A DNA stretch of 64,000 nucleotides. It comes from an uncultured Erythrobacter sp. (lineage in GTDB: Bacteria; Pseudomonadota; Alphaproteobacteria; Sphingomonadales; Sphingomonadaceae). The notes under the pieces were generated by a model. The model saw only the letters and a program-made list of their open reading frames with translations, had not been told where the DNA came from and searched no databases. The translations under genes were made by a program, and so were the position numbers. The DNA is taken from positions 372,001 to 436,000 of the forward strand of contig CANMUS010000002.1 of the NCBI GenBank assembly GCA_947501215.1. Direction: 5' to 3'. This document shows, piece by piece, positions 25,903-33,315 of the stretch (its first letter is position 1; the number at the start of each line of letters is the position of its first letter).

Positions 25903-26516
25903 AGCGCGCCCCAGGTTCCGTAGCTGATGCGATTGGCAATCGCTCCGACGAACTGGCCGAAAAACCATGCGACCGCCCACCAATAGGCGTCGAGGTGGAT
26001 GACGACGCCGGTCGATTCGAGGAAACCCCACAGCGTGGCGACGGCGAGTGCGAAGCCGGTGGCGATCAGGGCCTGGCGGACGATCAGCATGCGCAGGAAT
26101 TCGTCCTTCTCCTCCACGATCAGGCGGCCGATGGCCCAGAACACGCCGATGATGGCGAAAGCGGGCAGGAGGGCCAGCGCGACGCGGGCGGCCGTCGACG
26201 GATCGCTATCGCTCAGTAACGATACCTGCAGCGCGATGGCGACCAGATAGGCGCTGCTGAATACCATGACCCGCTTGATGTAGCGTTGCTGCGCCTCGCC
26301 CTTGGCGCTGCACGGCCCGCGATTGTCTGCGGCCCGGTTGGCCGCGCGCATCGTCTGGAAGAACAGCGCTGCCGGAACGATCAGGAGGATCATGGCGGTG
26401 GCCGAATTGATCGCGTCACTCAGCGCCAGCCCCATGACCGCGCCGAAGCTGGCGAAGGTCAGCCCGGCCCAGAGCGGCACCGAACTGCGGAGCGCACTTT
26501 CGCTTCTATTGGTCAC
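25899..26516 (-). CDS. Membrane protein of the XRE operon
   Basis: About 205 residues from GTG 26516, chosen because it overlaps the upstream stop codon by 4 bases (GTGA). Four or five membrane helices are visible (LWAGLTFASFGAVMGLAL, MILLIVPAALFFQTM, VMVFSSAYLVAIALQVSL, VALALLPAFAIIGVFWAIG, ALIATGFALAVATLWGFL), with an acidic EEKDEFLRM loop. The layout resembles DUF2178-like proteins that accompany XRE regulators. Function unknown. Confidence 0.78.
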   Translation of the reverse strand: MTNRSESALRSSVPLWAGLTFASFGAVMGLALSDAINSATAMILLIVPAALFFQTMRAANRAADNRGPCSAKGEAQQRYIKRVMVFSSAYLVAIALQVSLLSDSDPSTAARVALALLPAFAIIGVFWAIGRLIVEEKDEFLRMLIVRQALIATGFALAVATLWGFLESTGVVIHLDAYWWAVAWFFGQFVGAIANRISYGTWGAL

Positions 26517-26695
26517 GAAAAGACGCCCTTGAGCGACGCGCAGCATTTGCCCGGCCGGATCGTCGCGATCGCCAGCGCCGGGAAGACGATCAGCAGCGTC
26601 TCACCCGCCGCGACGTCGATCATGCCTTGGGACACGCCGAGCGCGGTAAGCAACGTGGCAATGGCAAAGCCACTGGTAAGAATTGTGCGATTCAT
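26513..26695 (-). CDS. Small hydrophobic protein leading the XRE operon
   Basis: A 60-residue protein with an AGGGAGC ribosome binding site before ATG 26695. It has two hydrophobic segments (LTSGFAIATLLTALGVSQG and TLLIVFPALAIATI) and ends CCASLKGVFS. It overlaps the next gene by 4 bases. It may be a truncated relative of the longer membrane partner. A TTGACA hexamer on the minus strand at 26755-26750, touching the IS insertion point, could be its -35 box. Confidence 0.65.
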   Translation of the reverse strand: MNRTILTSGFAIATLLTALGVSQGMIDVAAGETLLIVFPALAIATIRPGKCCASLKGVFS

Positions 26696-26754
26696 TGGTA
26701 AAGCTCCCTTGCTATGATGTAAAGCGTATTTGTCATACGGCGTTCATCATGTCA

Positions 26755-26762
26755 AGTAAACT
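26755..26762. repeat. Target-site duplication, left copy
   Basis: AGTAAACT immediately left of the inverted repeat, identical to 29201-29208. An 8-bp duplication is the size made by IS1595-family transposases. Confidence 0.85.
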
Positions 26763-26786
26763 CGACATTGTATACTTGACAAAGCA
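26763..26786 (+). repeat. Left terminal inverted repeat (24 bp)
   Basis: Begins CGACATTG and ends ACAAAGCA; it is the exact reverse complement of 29177-29200. It contains TATACTTGACA; the TTGACA at 26776-26781 can serve as a -35 box for the transposase gene. Confidence 0.9.
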
Positions 26787-26809
26787 ACGCAGATTGCTAG
26801 GGTGTGGGC

Positions 26810-27781
26810 ATGGAAAACATCTACGCCCCTCGCTTTCAAAACGAAGACGCAGCCCGAGAGCATCTTGAGGCCCTTCACTGGCCGCACGGCCCCGTGTGCC
26901 CGCATTGCGAAAGCGCGGATGCAAAGCGGCTTCCCGCGCAGCGTGGGCGTAAGACAAAAGCCCATCCCGAAGGCGCGCTCCGCAAGGGCGTTGTCCAGTG
27001 CAACGCCTGCCGCAAGCAATACACCGTCACGGTCGGCACCGTATTCGAGCGCAGCAAGGTTCCGCTTCATAAGTGGCTGCTGGCAACACACCTGATCGTG
27101 TCGAGCAAGAAGGGCATTAGCGCCCATCAGCTTCACCGCACGCTAGGTGTTACCTACAAGACCGCTTGGTTCATGGCGCACCGCATCCGCGAAGCCATGA
27201 CCGACACCAGCGACACGCCCATGGGCGGCGAAGGCGCGGACGTGGAGGTTGATGAAACTTACTACGGCAAGAACCAGCTTGTCCGCACGCCTAGCCGCAT
27301 GCCGCTCCGCAACATGAACCGCATCGTCTCGCTTGTGGACCGCAAGACGGGCCGCGCTACCAGCATCGTCTTTACCGACACGTTCAATGCCGAGAACGTC
27401 GCAAAGCTTCTCTATACCCGCGTAGATCGCAAAAGCCGCCTGCTGACCGACGAAGCGCAAGCCTACAAGAAACCCGGCACGCAGTTCGCCAAGCACGTTC
27501 ATGTGGCCCACGGTCGCGGCGAATACGTGAAGCGCGACGACTCGACCGCCCGCACGAACACCATCGAAGGCTTTTTCGGCATCTTTAAGCGCGGAATGCG
27601 CGGGATCTACCAGCACTGTGGCCAGCAGCACCTTGCCCGCTACCTTGCCGAATTCGACTTCCGCTATTCCAATCGTTCGGGACTTGGCATCAATGACGCG
27701 GAGCGCGCTGACATCGCTCTCAGAGGTATCAGCGGCAAGCGCCTGACCTATCGGCGGACTAACGAAGCGCGTTATGCCTAA
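26810..27781 (+). CDS. IS1595-family transposase (ISXO2-like DDE)
   Basis: About 323 residues from ATG 26810 (MENIYAPRF); a GTG at 26804 is also in frame. The N-terminal zinc ribbon has CPHC and CNAC pairs (about residues 26-70). The ISXO2 catalytic domain follows: GVTYKTAWFMAHRIREAM, first Asp in VDETYYG, second in LTDEAQAYK and the Glu in TNTIEGFFGIFKRG. The C-terminus (GQQHLARYLAEFDFRYSNR) matches the family ending. The reading frame is intact, so the element may still be active. Transcription probably starts from within the left inverted repeat. Confidence 0.93.
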   Translation: MENIYAPRFQNEDAAREHLEALHWPHGPVCPHCESADAKRLPAQRGRKTKAHPEGALRKGVVQCNACRKQYTVTVGTVFERSKVPLHKWLLATHLIVSSKKGISAHQLHRTLGVTYKTAWFMAHRIREAMTDTSDTPMGGEGADVEVDETYYGKNQLVRTPSRMPLRNMNRIVSLVDRKTGRATSIVFTDTFNAENVAKLLYTRVDRKSRLLTDEAQAYKKPGTQFAKHVHVAHGRGEYVKRDDSTARTNTIEGFFGIFKRGMRGIYQHCGQQHLARYLAEFDFRYSNRSGLGINDAERADIALRGISGKRLTYRRTNEARYA

Positions 27782-27877
27782 GCAAAAGGCGCTTCATTTC
27801 CTGCGCTGGAAGAAACGCCGAAGTGGAAAACCTTAACGCGGGACCCTGATTCATTTTCGACTCGGACTAAATGAACA

Positions 27878-27911
27878 AAGCCCCGCCGGTCATGGGGACC
27901 GAGCGGGGCTT
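27878..27911. terminator. Hairpin downstream of the transposase gene
   Basis: AAGCCCCGC (27878-27886) pairs perfectly with GCGGGGCTT (27903-27911). It lies about 100 bases after the transposase stop and probably insulates the passenger genes. Confidence 0.55.
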
Positions 27912-28020
27912 CCAACTGAGGGCATCGTGGGCCCACAGCCGAGTTCTAGAAACCGTCCTATGAGTCATGGGGCGGAGCCGGTCAAGCCTGCGATGTTCTC
28001 TTATTCAGAGGACCATTGAA

Positions 28021-28188
28021 ATGGCTTCCAAACTTACTGACGACACCATCCGCAAGGTCTGGGAAATGCTCCGCAAGGGAGATCACCAGCACGATATTGC
28101 GGCACGCTTCGGCCTCAATCAGGGTCGCGTATCGGAGATCAACACCGGCAAGCGCGGTGGACATATCACCGGCTTGAGCGCGGCCTAG
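28021..28188 (+). CDS. 55-residue helix-turn-helix passenger protein
   Basis: Starts at ATG 28021 with AGAGGA about 8 bases upstream. The sequence TIRKVWEMLRKGDHQHDIAARFGLNQGRVSEINTGKR is a compact helix-turn-helix resembling the DNA-binding tails of phage HNH proteins and small regulators. The stop at 28186-28188 is followed by a GC-rich hairpin. It lies inside the IS1595 element, so it is a passenger gene; a role in regulating the element is possible but unproven. Confidence 0.65.
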   Translation: MASKLTDDTIRKVWEMLRKGDHQHDIAARFGLNQGRVSEINTGKRGGHITGLSAA

Positions 28189-28337
28189 ACTTGGGCGGGG
28201 TCGGCTTTCGAGTCGGCCCCGCTTTCTCTGTCGGCCCGCCGCCGTTTACCCAAAGGCGTGGTCGGTTCGTTTTTCTTCGGCGGGGTCGCAAGCATGCGCT
28301 TGAGAACCTCGTCTTCTTTGCAATCGGTGTCGTCCAT
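28185..28337 (-). CDS. Possible small antisense passenger protein (50 residues)
   Basis: Reads leftward from ATG 28337 to TAG 28185, between and slightly overlapping the two rightward passengers. The peptide MDDTDCKEDEVLKRMLATPP followed by KKNEP resembles short orphan proteins with an LxRML-TPPK core found widely in proteobacteria, which is the main reason to list it. A GAGGC lies 3 bases before the ATG, closer than usual. It is Lys/Arg/Asp-rich with no membrane segment. Confidence 0.4.
   Translation of the reverse strand: MDDTDCKEDEVLKRMLATPPKKNEPTTPLGKRRRADRESGADSKADPAQV
28195..28227 (+). terminator. Rho-independent-like terminator after the HTH passenger
   Basis: GCGGGG-t-CGG (28195-28203) pairs with the CGG-CCCCGC block ending at 28222, and TTT follows. 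It lies 7 bases after the HTH gene stop. Confidence 0.55.
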
Positions 28338-29033
28338 GCCTCAAAGACCTTTCGAAGAGCGTTTTGAGCGCCCAGAATACATTTCAATTGCCATCATGGG
28401 CGAATTATCTCCCACACCGATAAATCTTGAAAGCATATTATGGGAGGAAGATTTACAGCCTGGGGACGCTAAAAGAAAAAATGCTCTTTATCTACCCAAG
28501 TGCCCTGTCTCGGAGAGAGATGAGGCGCTCGGACTTTATCTAGCAGAATGGAGCAAGGTCGAGCGCCGCATAAAGTCATTGATAGCGATCGTCATGCGCC
28601 AGTCGCTTGAGCAAACAACTGCCATAACCTCGCTCGGACTTAACATAAAACAAACACGCATCTGATCCTGTCTCAAGCTCCGATTTTCGTACAGGCCAAG
28701 GATATTTCACAACTGTCCAATTGGTTAGACTCCTTGAAAAAGGCCAATACTGCAAGAAACCGGATTGTACACGCCGATTGGATTTGCGAGCTAATGCTAA
28801 AAAGTGGCGAAAATGACGGCGCGGAAGTGGTCAATTGGCGATGGGTCAGGCAATACACCCCTGAAAGCCTAGCGGAGAGAGAATCTCTGAAAAATCGGGA
28901 AAAGTTGGCGATTAAAAAATATCATCGGACAGTTCCTCAGATCAAACAATGCGCGAGAGAAGCTCGCGACTTGTGCGCAAGAGGTGCCGATCTGACCATT
29001 ATGCGATTTCTTGAAGAGCCGCCTGTAGAATAG
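28336..29033 (+). pseudogene. HEPN-like passenger gene broken by a frameshift
   Basis: Two consecutive frames form one protein. The first (28336-28665, from MPQRPFEERF) ends SLGLNIKQTRI-stop; the second continues ILSQAPIFVQAKDISQL to the stop at 29033. Inserting one base before 28660 would restore NIKQTR-x-LILSQAP, so a single-base deletion (or read error) near 28659 explains the break. The second part contains NTARNRIVHADW, an R-x4-H motif of the HEPN type with the usual Asn after Arg; HEPN proteins are often RNases in toxin or abortive-infection systems. The segment is visibly richer in A and T than the surrounding chromosome. As it stands the product would be truncated before the HEPN motif. 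Confidence 0.6.
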
Positions 29034-29169
29034 CGCACACCAATTTTTCAAGCTGCGGCACGCTGAAGTCAGAACCACAACCAATATATGGATCGGCGGC
29101 GAGCAAGCCCGCCTCAATCATAGCTTCGGTAATTTCGATTGTCGGCCTGTCGCCGCTGTCATGTGTCAT
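28999..29169 (-). CDS. Small passenger protein at the right end of the IS element
   Basis: A 56-residue protein reading leftward from ATG 29169, 8 bases inside the right inverted repeat. The segment ITEAMIEAGLLAAD is a motif common in small phage and mobile-element proteins of unknown function, and the C-terminal helix is PQLEKLVCAILQAAL. The inverted repeat supplies a TTGACA just upstream on this strand. Its 3' end overlaps the end of the broken HEPN gene convergently. Confidence 0.5.
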   Translation of the reverse strand: MTHDSGDRPTIEITEAMIEAGLLAADPYIGCGSDFSVPQLEKLVCAILQAALQEIA

Positions 29170-29176
29170 ATCACTC

Positions 29177-29200
29177 TGCTTTGTCAAGTATACAATGTCG
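29177..29200 (-). repeat. Right terminal inverted repeat (24 bp)
   Basis: Exact reverse complement of the left repeat at 26763-26786. Confidence 0.9.
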
Positions 29201-29208
29201 AGTAAACT
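29201..29208. repeat. Target-site duplication, right copy
   Basis: AGTAAACT immediately right of the inverted repeat, matching 26755-26762. Confidence 0.85.
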
Positions 29209-29249
29209 TTCCAAAATGGAGCGCAGCCTTTCCAACAGTGTGGAAACGC

Positions 29250-29267
29250 TTGTCATGCAGGGGTCAT
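29250..29267 (+). promoter_or_regulatory. Putative Pho box upstream of phoD
   Basis: TTGTCAT and GGGTCAT occur as direct repeats with an 11-base period (GTCAT at 29252 and 29263), the spacing of PhoB half-sites whose consensus is CTGTCAT. It lies 35 bases before the phoD start and downstream of the IS insertion, so it would survive it. Only two half-sites with mismatches are present. Confidence 0.4.
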
Positions 29268-29302
29268 CCGGCACAGGCAGCAGTACGAGTGAGGAGAAAC
29301 AA

Positions 29303-30964
29303 ATGATTGCCACCGAACCGCCTGTTGCCGCGAAGCTTCCGTCGCTCGATCGCCGGAGCCTGATCAAAGGCGGGGTGCTCGGCGCAGGCCTCGCCGGGAT
29401 GCCGCTGGCCGCGCAAGCTCCGGGGCGCGGGTTCACGCATGGGGTGGCGAGCGGCGAGCCTGCGGCGAACGGCGTGCTGCTGTGGACACGGTTCGTCGCC
29501 GGGCAGGATACGCGGCTGACCTATGAGCTGTCGGAGAGCGCCGACTTCGCCACTATCGCTGCGGGCGGCACGGTCACGGCCAGCGCGGATAACGACTGGT
29601 GCTGCAAGGCGACCGCAAGCGGCCTTGCCCCGGCGCGCTTCTATTACTTCCGCTTCGTCGCGCCCGACGGTTCGATGTCCGATGTCGGCCGCACGAAGAC
29701 GCTGCCCGAGGGGCCCACCGAGCGGTTCCGCATGGCGGTGTTCTCCTGCTCCAACATCGGCTTCGGCTGGTTCAACGCCTATGCCCATGCCGCCGAGGCG
29801 AACGCCTTCGACTGCACGCTGCATCTGGGCGATTATTTCTACGAATACGGCCCCGGCACCTATCCCTCGAATGACGAGGCCTTGTCCGGCCGCACGCTGT
29901 TCCCGGCCAAGGAGATCGTGAGCCTCGACGAGTACCGGCGCCGCTATGCGCTCTATCGCAGCGACCCGGATCTGCGTCGCCTCCACCAGATGTATCCGAT
30001 GATCAGCGGTTGGGACGATCACGAGAGCGCGAACGATTCGTGGGAAGGCGGGGCGCAGAACCACCAGCCCGACAGCGAGGGCGAATGGTCGGTCCGTAAG
30101 GCAGCGGCGATCAAGGCCTATCGCGAATGGATGCCCGTCTCGGACGAGCCGTGGGCGGCTTACGAGATCGGCGATCTCGCTACGCTGTTCCGGCTCGAAA
30201 CGCGGCTGACCGCGCGGGCAGAACAGTTCTCCTATGGTGATATCCTAACCGGCCAGACCTCCGCCGACGAGGCCTTGGCCGCGCTGACGGCGTTCCGCGA
30301 GGGCGACTATCGCGATGCCTCGCGCGAATTGCTCGGGGCGCGGCAGCAGGCGTGGCTGGCCGACGGTATGCGGCGCTCTGCCGGGGCGGGCAAACCGTGG
30401 CAGGTACTGGTGCAGCAGGTCCTGATGGGCAACCTCTCCACCGCGCCGGGGCTAACCGAGGGTTTGCCCGGCGATCTGCCGGACTTCATTCGCCAGCGGA
30501 TCCTGGCAGGAGCGATGGCAGGGCGGGCGGAACTGCCGCTGAACATGGATGCGTGGGACGGCTATCCGGCCGCGCGCGAAAGGCTGCTGAAAGCCGCGCT
30601 CGATGCGAATGCGAACCTGATCAGTCTTGCCGGCGACACGCATAATGCCTGGGCTTTCGATCTCGACCACGCCGGTCAGTCGGTCGGCGTCGAGTTCGGG
30701 GTGCAGGGCGTTACTTCGCCGGGGCTCGAAAGCTATCTGTCGTTCATTCCGAAGGACCGGCTGGAGCGCGCGATCGTCGACCACAATCCGCAGCTTCAAT
30801 GGATGGATTCGGCGCGCCGCGGCTATATGTCGGTGGAGCTCACGCCCGGCAGCGCGTCGAGCGAGTTCCGCTTCCTCTCCAGCGTGCGCGAGAAAGGTGC
30901 GGGCGTCTCGGCAACCCACCGCATCACCACGCTGGCAAGCAGTCGCAAGCTGCAAGCGACTTGA
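29303..30964 (+). CDS. phoD: PhoD-like alkaline phosphatase/phosphodiesterase, Tat-exported
   Basis: A 553-residue protein starting at ATG 29303 behind GAGGAGA. The leader [15 protein letters not shown] is a twin-arginine signal. The PhoD core follows: N-terminal beta domain ([20 protein letters not shown]), then metal-binding segments [38 protein letters not shown] and [11 protein letters not shown]. PhoD releases phosphate from organic esters outside the cytoplasm under phosphate limitation. Upstream of it lie an IS1595 element (ending 95 bases before the start) and a possible Pho box. thrS and its leader follow on the same strand. Confidence 0.9.
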   Translation: MIATEPPVAAKLPSLDRRSLIKGGVLGAGLAGMPLAAQAPGRGFTHGVASGEPAANGVLLWTRFVAGQDTRLTYELSESADFATIAAGGTVTASADNDWCCKATASGLAPARFYYFRFVAPDGSMSDVGRTKTLPEGPTERFRMAVFSCSNIGFGWFNAYAHAAEANAFDCTLHLGDYFYEYGPGTYPSNDEALSGRTLFPAKEIVSLDEYRRRYALYRSDPDLRRLHQMYPMISGWDDHESANDSWEGGAQNHQPDSEGEWSVRKAAAIKAYREWMPVSDEPWAAYEIGDLATLFRLETRLTARAEQFSYGDILTGQTSADEALAALTAFREGDYRDASRELLGARQQAWLADGMRRSAGAGKPWQVLVQQVLMGNLSTAPGLTEGLPGDLPDFIRQRILAGAMAGRAELPLNMDAWDGYPAARERLLKAALDANANLISLAGDTHNAWAFDLDHAGQSVGVEFGVQGVTSPGLESYLSFIPKDRLERAIVDHNPQLQWMDSARRGYMSVELTPGSASSEFRFLSSVREKGAGVSATHRITTLASSRKLQAT

Positions 30965-30989
30965 GAAGCGCAGGCATCCGCGCTATCTG
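30961..30989 (+). promoter_or_regulatory. Candidate promoter for the thrS leader
   Basis: TTGAGA (-35, 5 of 6 consensus) at 30961-30966, 17-base spacer, and TATCTG (-10, 3 of 6) at 30984-30989. The predicted start falls at about 30996-30997, on the A of the leader-peptide ATG, so the leader mRNA would be leaderless. Confidence 0.45.
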
Positions 30990-30996
30990 TCCGGCC

Positions 30997-31068
30997 ATGA
31001 CGCAGCTGCGCTTCACCACCACGACTACCACCACCCCGGGTCTCCGGGGGCGGATGGTCGCGGCCTGA
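30997..31068 (+). CDS. Threonine-rich leader peptide of the thrS attenuator
   Basis: A 23-residue peptide beginning [15 protein letters not shown]: seven consecutive Thr codons (ACC ACC ACG ACT ACC ACC ACC) plus one earlier ACG. It lies 218 bases upstream of thrS, is followed 10 bases later by a strong hairpin, and has no Shine-Dalgarno sequence, consistent with translation from a transcript that starts at its AUG. Ribosome stalling at Thr codons when charged tRNA-Thr is scarce would favour antitermination, as in amino acid attenuators. A run of seven Thr immediately before a threonyl-tRNA synthetase gene is very unlikely to be chance. Confidence 0.75.
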   Translation: MTQLRFTTTTTTTPGLRGRMVAA

Positions 31069-31100
31069 GCGCAACCACCGCCGCCCGGTTTCGGGTGGCG
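31034..31100 (+). promoter_or_regulatory. Attenuator stem-loops of the thrS leader
   Basis: Stem A is CCCCGG-GTCT-CCGGGG (31034-31049), directly after the Thr codons. Stem B is CGCCGCCCG-GTTT-CGGGTGGCG (31079-31100), a 9-bp stem with one G-U pair, starting 10 bases after the leader stop, followed by a pyrimidine-rich stretch. GGGCGG at 31048-31053 can instead pair with CCGCCC at 31081-31086, which would break stem B. Mutually exclusive pairings with a stalling site upstream are the hallmark of attenuation. Confidence 0.6.
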
Positions 31101-31142
31101 CGGCGTTCCTCTCGAAATCGGTTCTTCTTTGGGACGGCGCCA

Positions 31143-31205
31143 GCCCTCACCCCCTCCCGGCCCCTCGATAGAATAATCCGTGGGTGGCCGGGAGGGGGTG
31201 AGGGC
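31143..31205. repeat. 20-bp perfect inverted repeat in the thrS 5' region
   Basis: GCCCTCACCCCCTCCCGGCC at 31143-31162 is exactly inverted at 31186-31205 with a 23-base AT-richer loop. No T-run follows. It may be a REP-like or MITE-like dispersed repeat, or a second structured element of the thrS leader. Confidence 0.75.
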
Positions 31206-31286
31206 CGGAACCGCCTCAAAACAAAAACGCCGCTTCAATGGCGCGCGCGCCTGTGTCATGGCGCGCCAAACGACGGACGAGATACG

Positions 31287-33308
31287 ATGACGGAACTGCT
31301 CAAGATCAGCCTGCCCGACGGTTCGGTGCGCGAGATGGAACCCGGCAGCACGCCCGGCGATGTCGCCGCTGCGATCGGCCCCGGCCTTGCCAAGGCCGCC
31401 ATCGCCGCGCGCGTGGACGGCGAACTGCGCGACATCAACCGCCCGTTCGAGGGCGATGCCGAGCTCGCATTGGTCACGAACCGCGACGAGGAAGATGCGC
31501 TCGAACTGGCGCGGCACGATTTCGCCCATGTTCTCGCCGAAGCGGTCCAATCGCTCTATCCCGGCACGCAGATCACCTTCGGCCCGGCGACGGACGACGG
31601 CTTCTATTATGATGTGAAGGCACCCGCCGACCGCGAGCCGTTCAGCATGGACGATCTCCCCGATATCGAGGAGGAAATGCGCCGCATCATCAAGGCCGAC
31701 AAGCCGCTGCGCCGCGAAGTCTGGAGCCGCCAGCAGCTGATAGACAAGTGGGAAGCCGAAGGCGAGGTCTTCAAGGCCGAGTGGGCGAAGGAACTGCCCG
31801 AGAACGAGGAGCTGACGGTCTACTGGTCGGGTGAGGACTGGCTCGACATGTGCCGCGGCCCGCACCTCGCCAGCACGGGCAAGCTCGATCCGCAGGCCTT
31901 CAAGCTCACGCGCGTTGCCGGGGCCTACTGGCGCGGCGACCAGAACAATCCGCAGCTCACGCGCATCTACGGCACCGGCTGGCTCAACAAGAAACAGCTC
32001 AACGCGCATCTCACGCGGTTGGAGGAGGCCGCCAAGCGCGACCACCGCAAGCTGGGCCGCGAGATGGATCTGTTCCACTTGCAGGAAGAGGCGCACGGCA
32101 GCGTCTTCTGGCATCCCAAGGGCTATCGCATCTGGCGCGAGCTGGAGGCCTATATGCGCCGCAAGATGGACAAGGCCGGCTACCGCGAGATCAAGACGCC
32201 GCAGCTGATGGACGTGCGCCAATGGGAGCAGTCCGGCCACTGGGGCAAATATGCCGAGAACATGTTCGCCGTGCCCGACATGGTGCCGGAGGTTGAGGAG
32301 TTGGGCGATGGTCCAGCCAACCCCAGCGTCGCCACCGATGCGGACTGGATGGCGATCAAGCCGATGAACTGCCCGGCCCACGTGCTGGTCTTCAAGCAGG
32401 GCATCACCTCCTATCGCGACCTGCCGATCCGGCTGGGCGAGATGGGCTGCTGCCATCGCAACGAACCGCATGGCGCGCTCCACGGGCTGATGCGCGTGCG
32501 CCAGTTCACGCAGGACGATGCGCATATTTTCTGCACGGAAGATCAGGTGGTCGAGGAGGTGAAGGCCTTCATCGAACTGGCCGACCAAGTCTATCGCGAC
32601 TTCGGCTTCACCTACGACGTCAAGCTCGCGCTGCGCCCCGAAAAGCGATTCGGTTCGGACGAGGACTGGGACAAGGCGGAGCAGGAATTGCGCGATGCCG
32701 TCGCGGTCAGCGACATGCAGGGCGAAGGCGACGGCAAGCTGGAAGAACTTCCCGGCGAAGGCGCCTTCTATGCGCCCAAGCTCGAATGGCACCTTACCGA
32801 TGCGATCGGCCGCACCTGGCAGGTCGGCACGATCCAGGGCGACCGCGTGCTGCCCGATCGCCTCGATGCGAGCTATGTCGGCGAGGATGGCGAGAAGCAC
32901 CGCCCGGTCATGCTCCATCGCGCGATCTTCGGGAGCTACGAGCGCTTCATCGGCATCCTCATTGAGCATTTTGCAGGACGTCTTCCGGTCTGGCTCGCGC
33001 CGGTGCAGGCGGTGGTGGCGACCATTGTCTCCGACGCCGACGACTATGCGAAGGAAGCGGTCGCCAAGCTGGAAGCAGCGGGCATCCGCGTCGAGAGCGA
33101 CCTTCGCAACGAGAAGATCAACTACAAGGTGCGCGAACACAGCCACGCCAAGGTCCCCCACTTGCTGGTGGTTGGCAATCGCGAAGCCGAGGAAGGCACC
33201 GTCGCCATTCGCACGTTGGGCGAGAAGGAGCAGCGCGTGATGAGCCTCGACGAAGCAATCGCCATGCTGAAGGCCGAAGCGACCCCGCCCGACCTGCGCG
33301 AGGGCTAG
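31287..33308 (+). CDS. thrS: Threonyl-tRNA synthetase
   Basis: Charges tRNA-Thr. The 673-residue protein starts at ATG 31287 ([13 protein letters not shown]) and has the N-terminal TGS domain, the editing domain with [11 protein letters not shown] (HxxxH), and the class II core: [10 protein letters not shown] with the zinc Cys, [29 protein letters not shown], and the C-terminal anticodon-binding domain ending near [13 protein letters not shown]. Length is normal for the family. It is preceded by a Thr-codon leader peptide and alternative hairpins (probable attenuation) and followed 7 bases later by a TauE/SafE permease gene on the same strand. Confidence 0.97.
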   Translation: MTELLKISLPDGSVREMEPGSTPGDVAAAIGPGLAKAAIAARVDGELRDINRPFEGDAELALVTNRDEEDALELARHDFAHVLAEAVQSLYPGTQITFGPATDDGFYYDVKAPADREPFSMDDLPDIEEEMRRIIKADKPLRREVWSRQQLIDKWEAEGEVFKAEWAKELPENEELTVYWSGEDWLDMCRGPHLASTGKLDPQAFKLTRVAGAYWRGDQNNPQLTRIYGTGWLNKKQLNAHLTRLEEAAKRDHRKLGREMDLFHLQEEAHGSVFWHPKGYRIWRELEAYMRRKMDKAGYREIKTPQLMDVRQWEQSGHWGKYAENMFAVPDMVPEVEELGDGPANPSVATDADWMAIKPMNCPAHVLVFKQGITSYRDLPIRLGEMGCCHRNEPHGALHGLMRVRQFTQDDAHIFCTEDQVVEEVKAFIELADQVYRDFGFTYDVKLALRPEKRFGSDEDWDKAEQELRDAVAVSDMQGEGDGKLEELPGEGAFYAPKLEWHLTDAIGRTWQVGTIQGDRVLPDRLDASYVGEDGEKHRPVMLHRAIFGSYERFIGILIEHFAGRLPVWLAPVQAVVATIVSDADDYAKEAVAKLEAAGIRVESDLRNEKINYKVREHSHAKVPHLLVVGNREAEEGTVAIRTLGEKEQRVMSLDEAIAMLKAEATPPDLREG

Positions 33309-33315
33309 GTCGCAC

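Larger units (their letters stand above)
26763..29200. mobile_element. IS1595-family element with passenger genes (2,438 bp)
   Basis: The element is bounded by perfect 24-bp inverted repeats and flanked by AGTAAACT duplications. It encodes an ISXO2-like transposase plus four passengers: a 55-residue HTH protein, a small antisense protein, a frameshifted HEPN-like gene and a 56-residue leftward protein at the right end. IS1595-family members with passenger genes are known. It landed in the short region between the leftward XRE operon and the rightward phoD gene, so it separates two previously divergent promoters. The perfect ends and exact duplication suggest a fairly recent insertion. Confidence 0.9.

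Noticed and set aside
29195..29302. ATG inside the right IS inverted repeat that is in frame with phoD (36 extra residues)
   Set aside because: It would bury the twin-arginine signal and has no ribosome binding site, whereas ATG 29303 has GAGGAGA. The open frame is probably chance.
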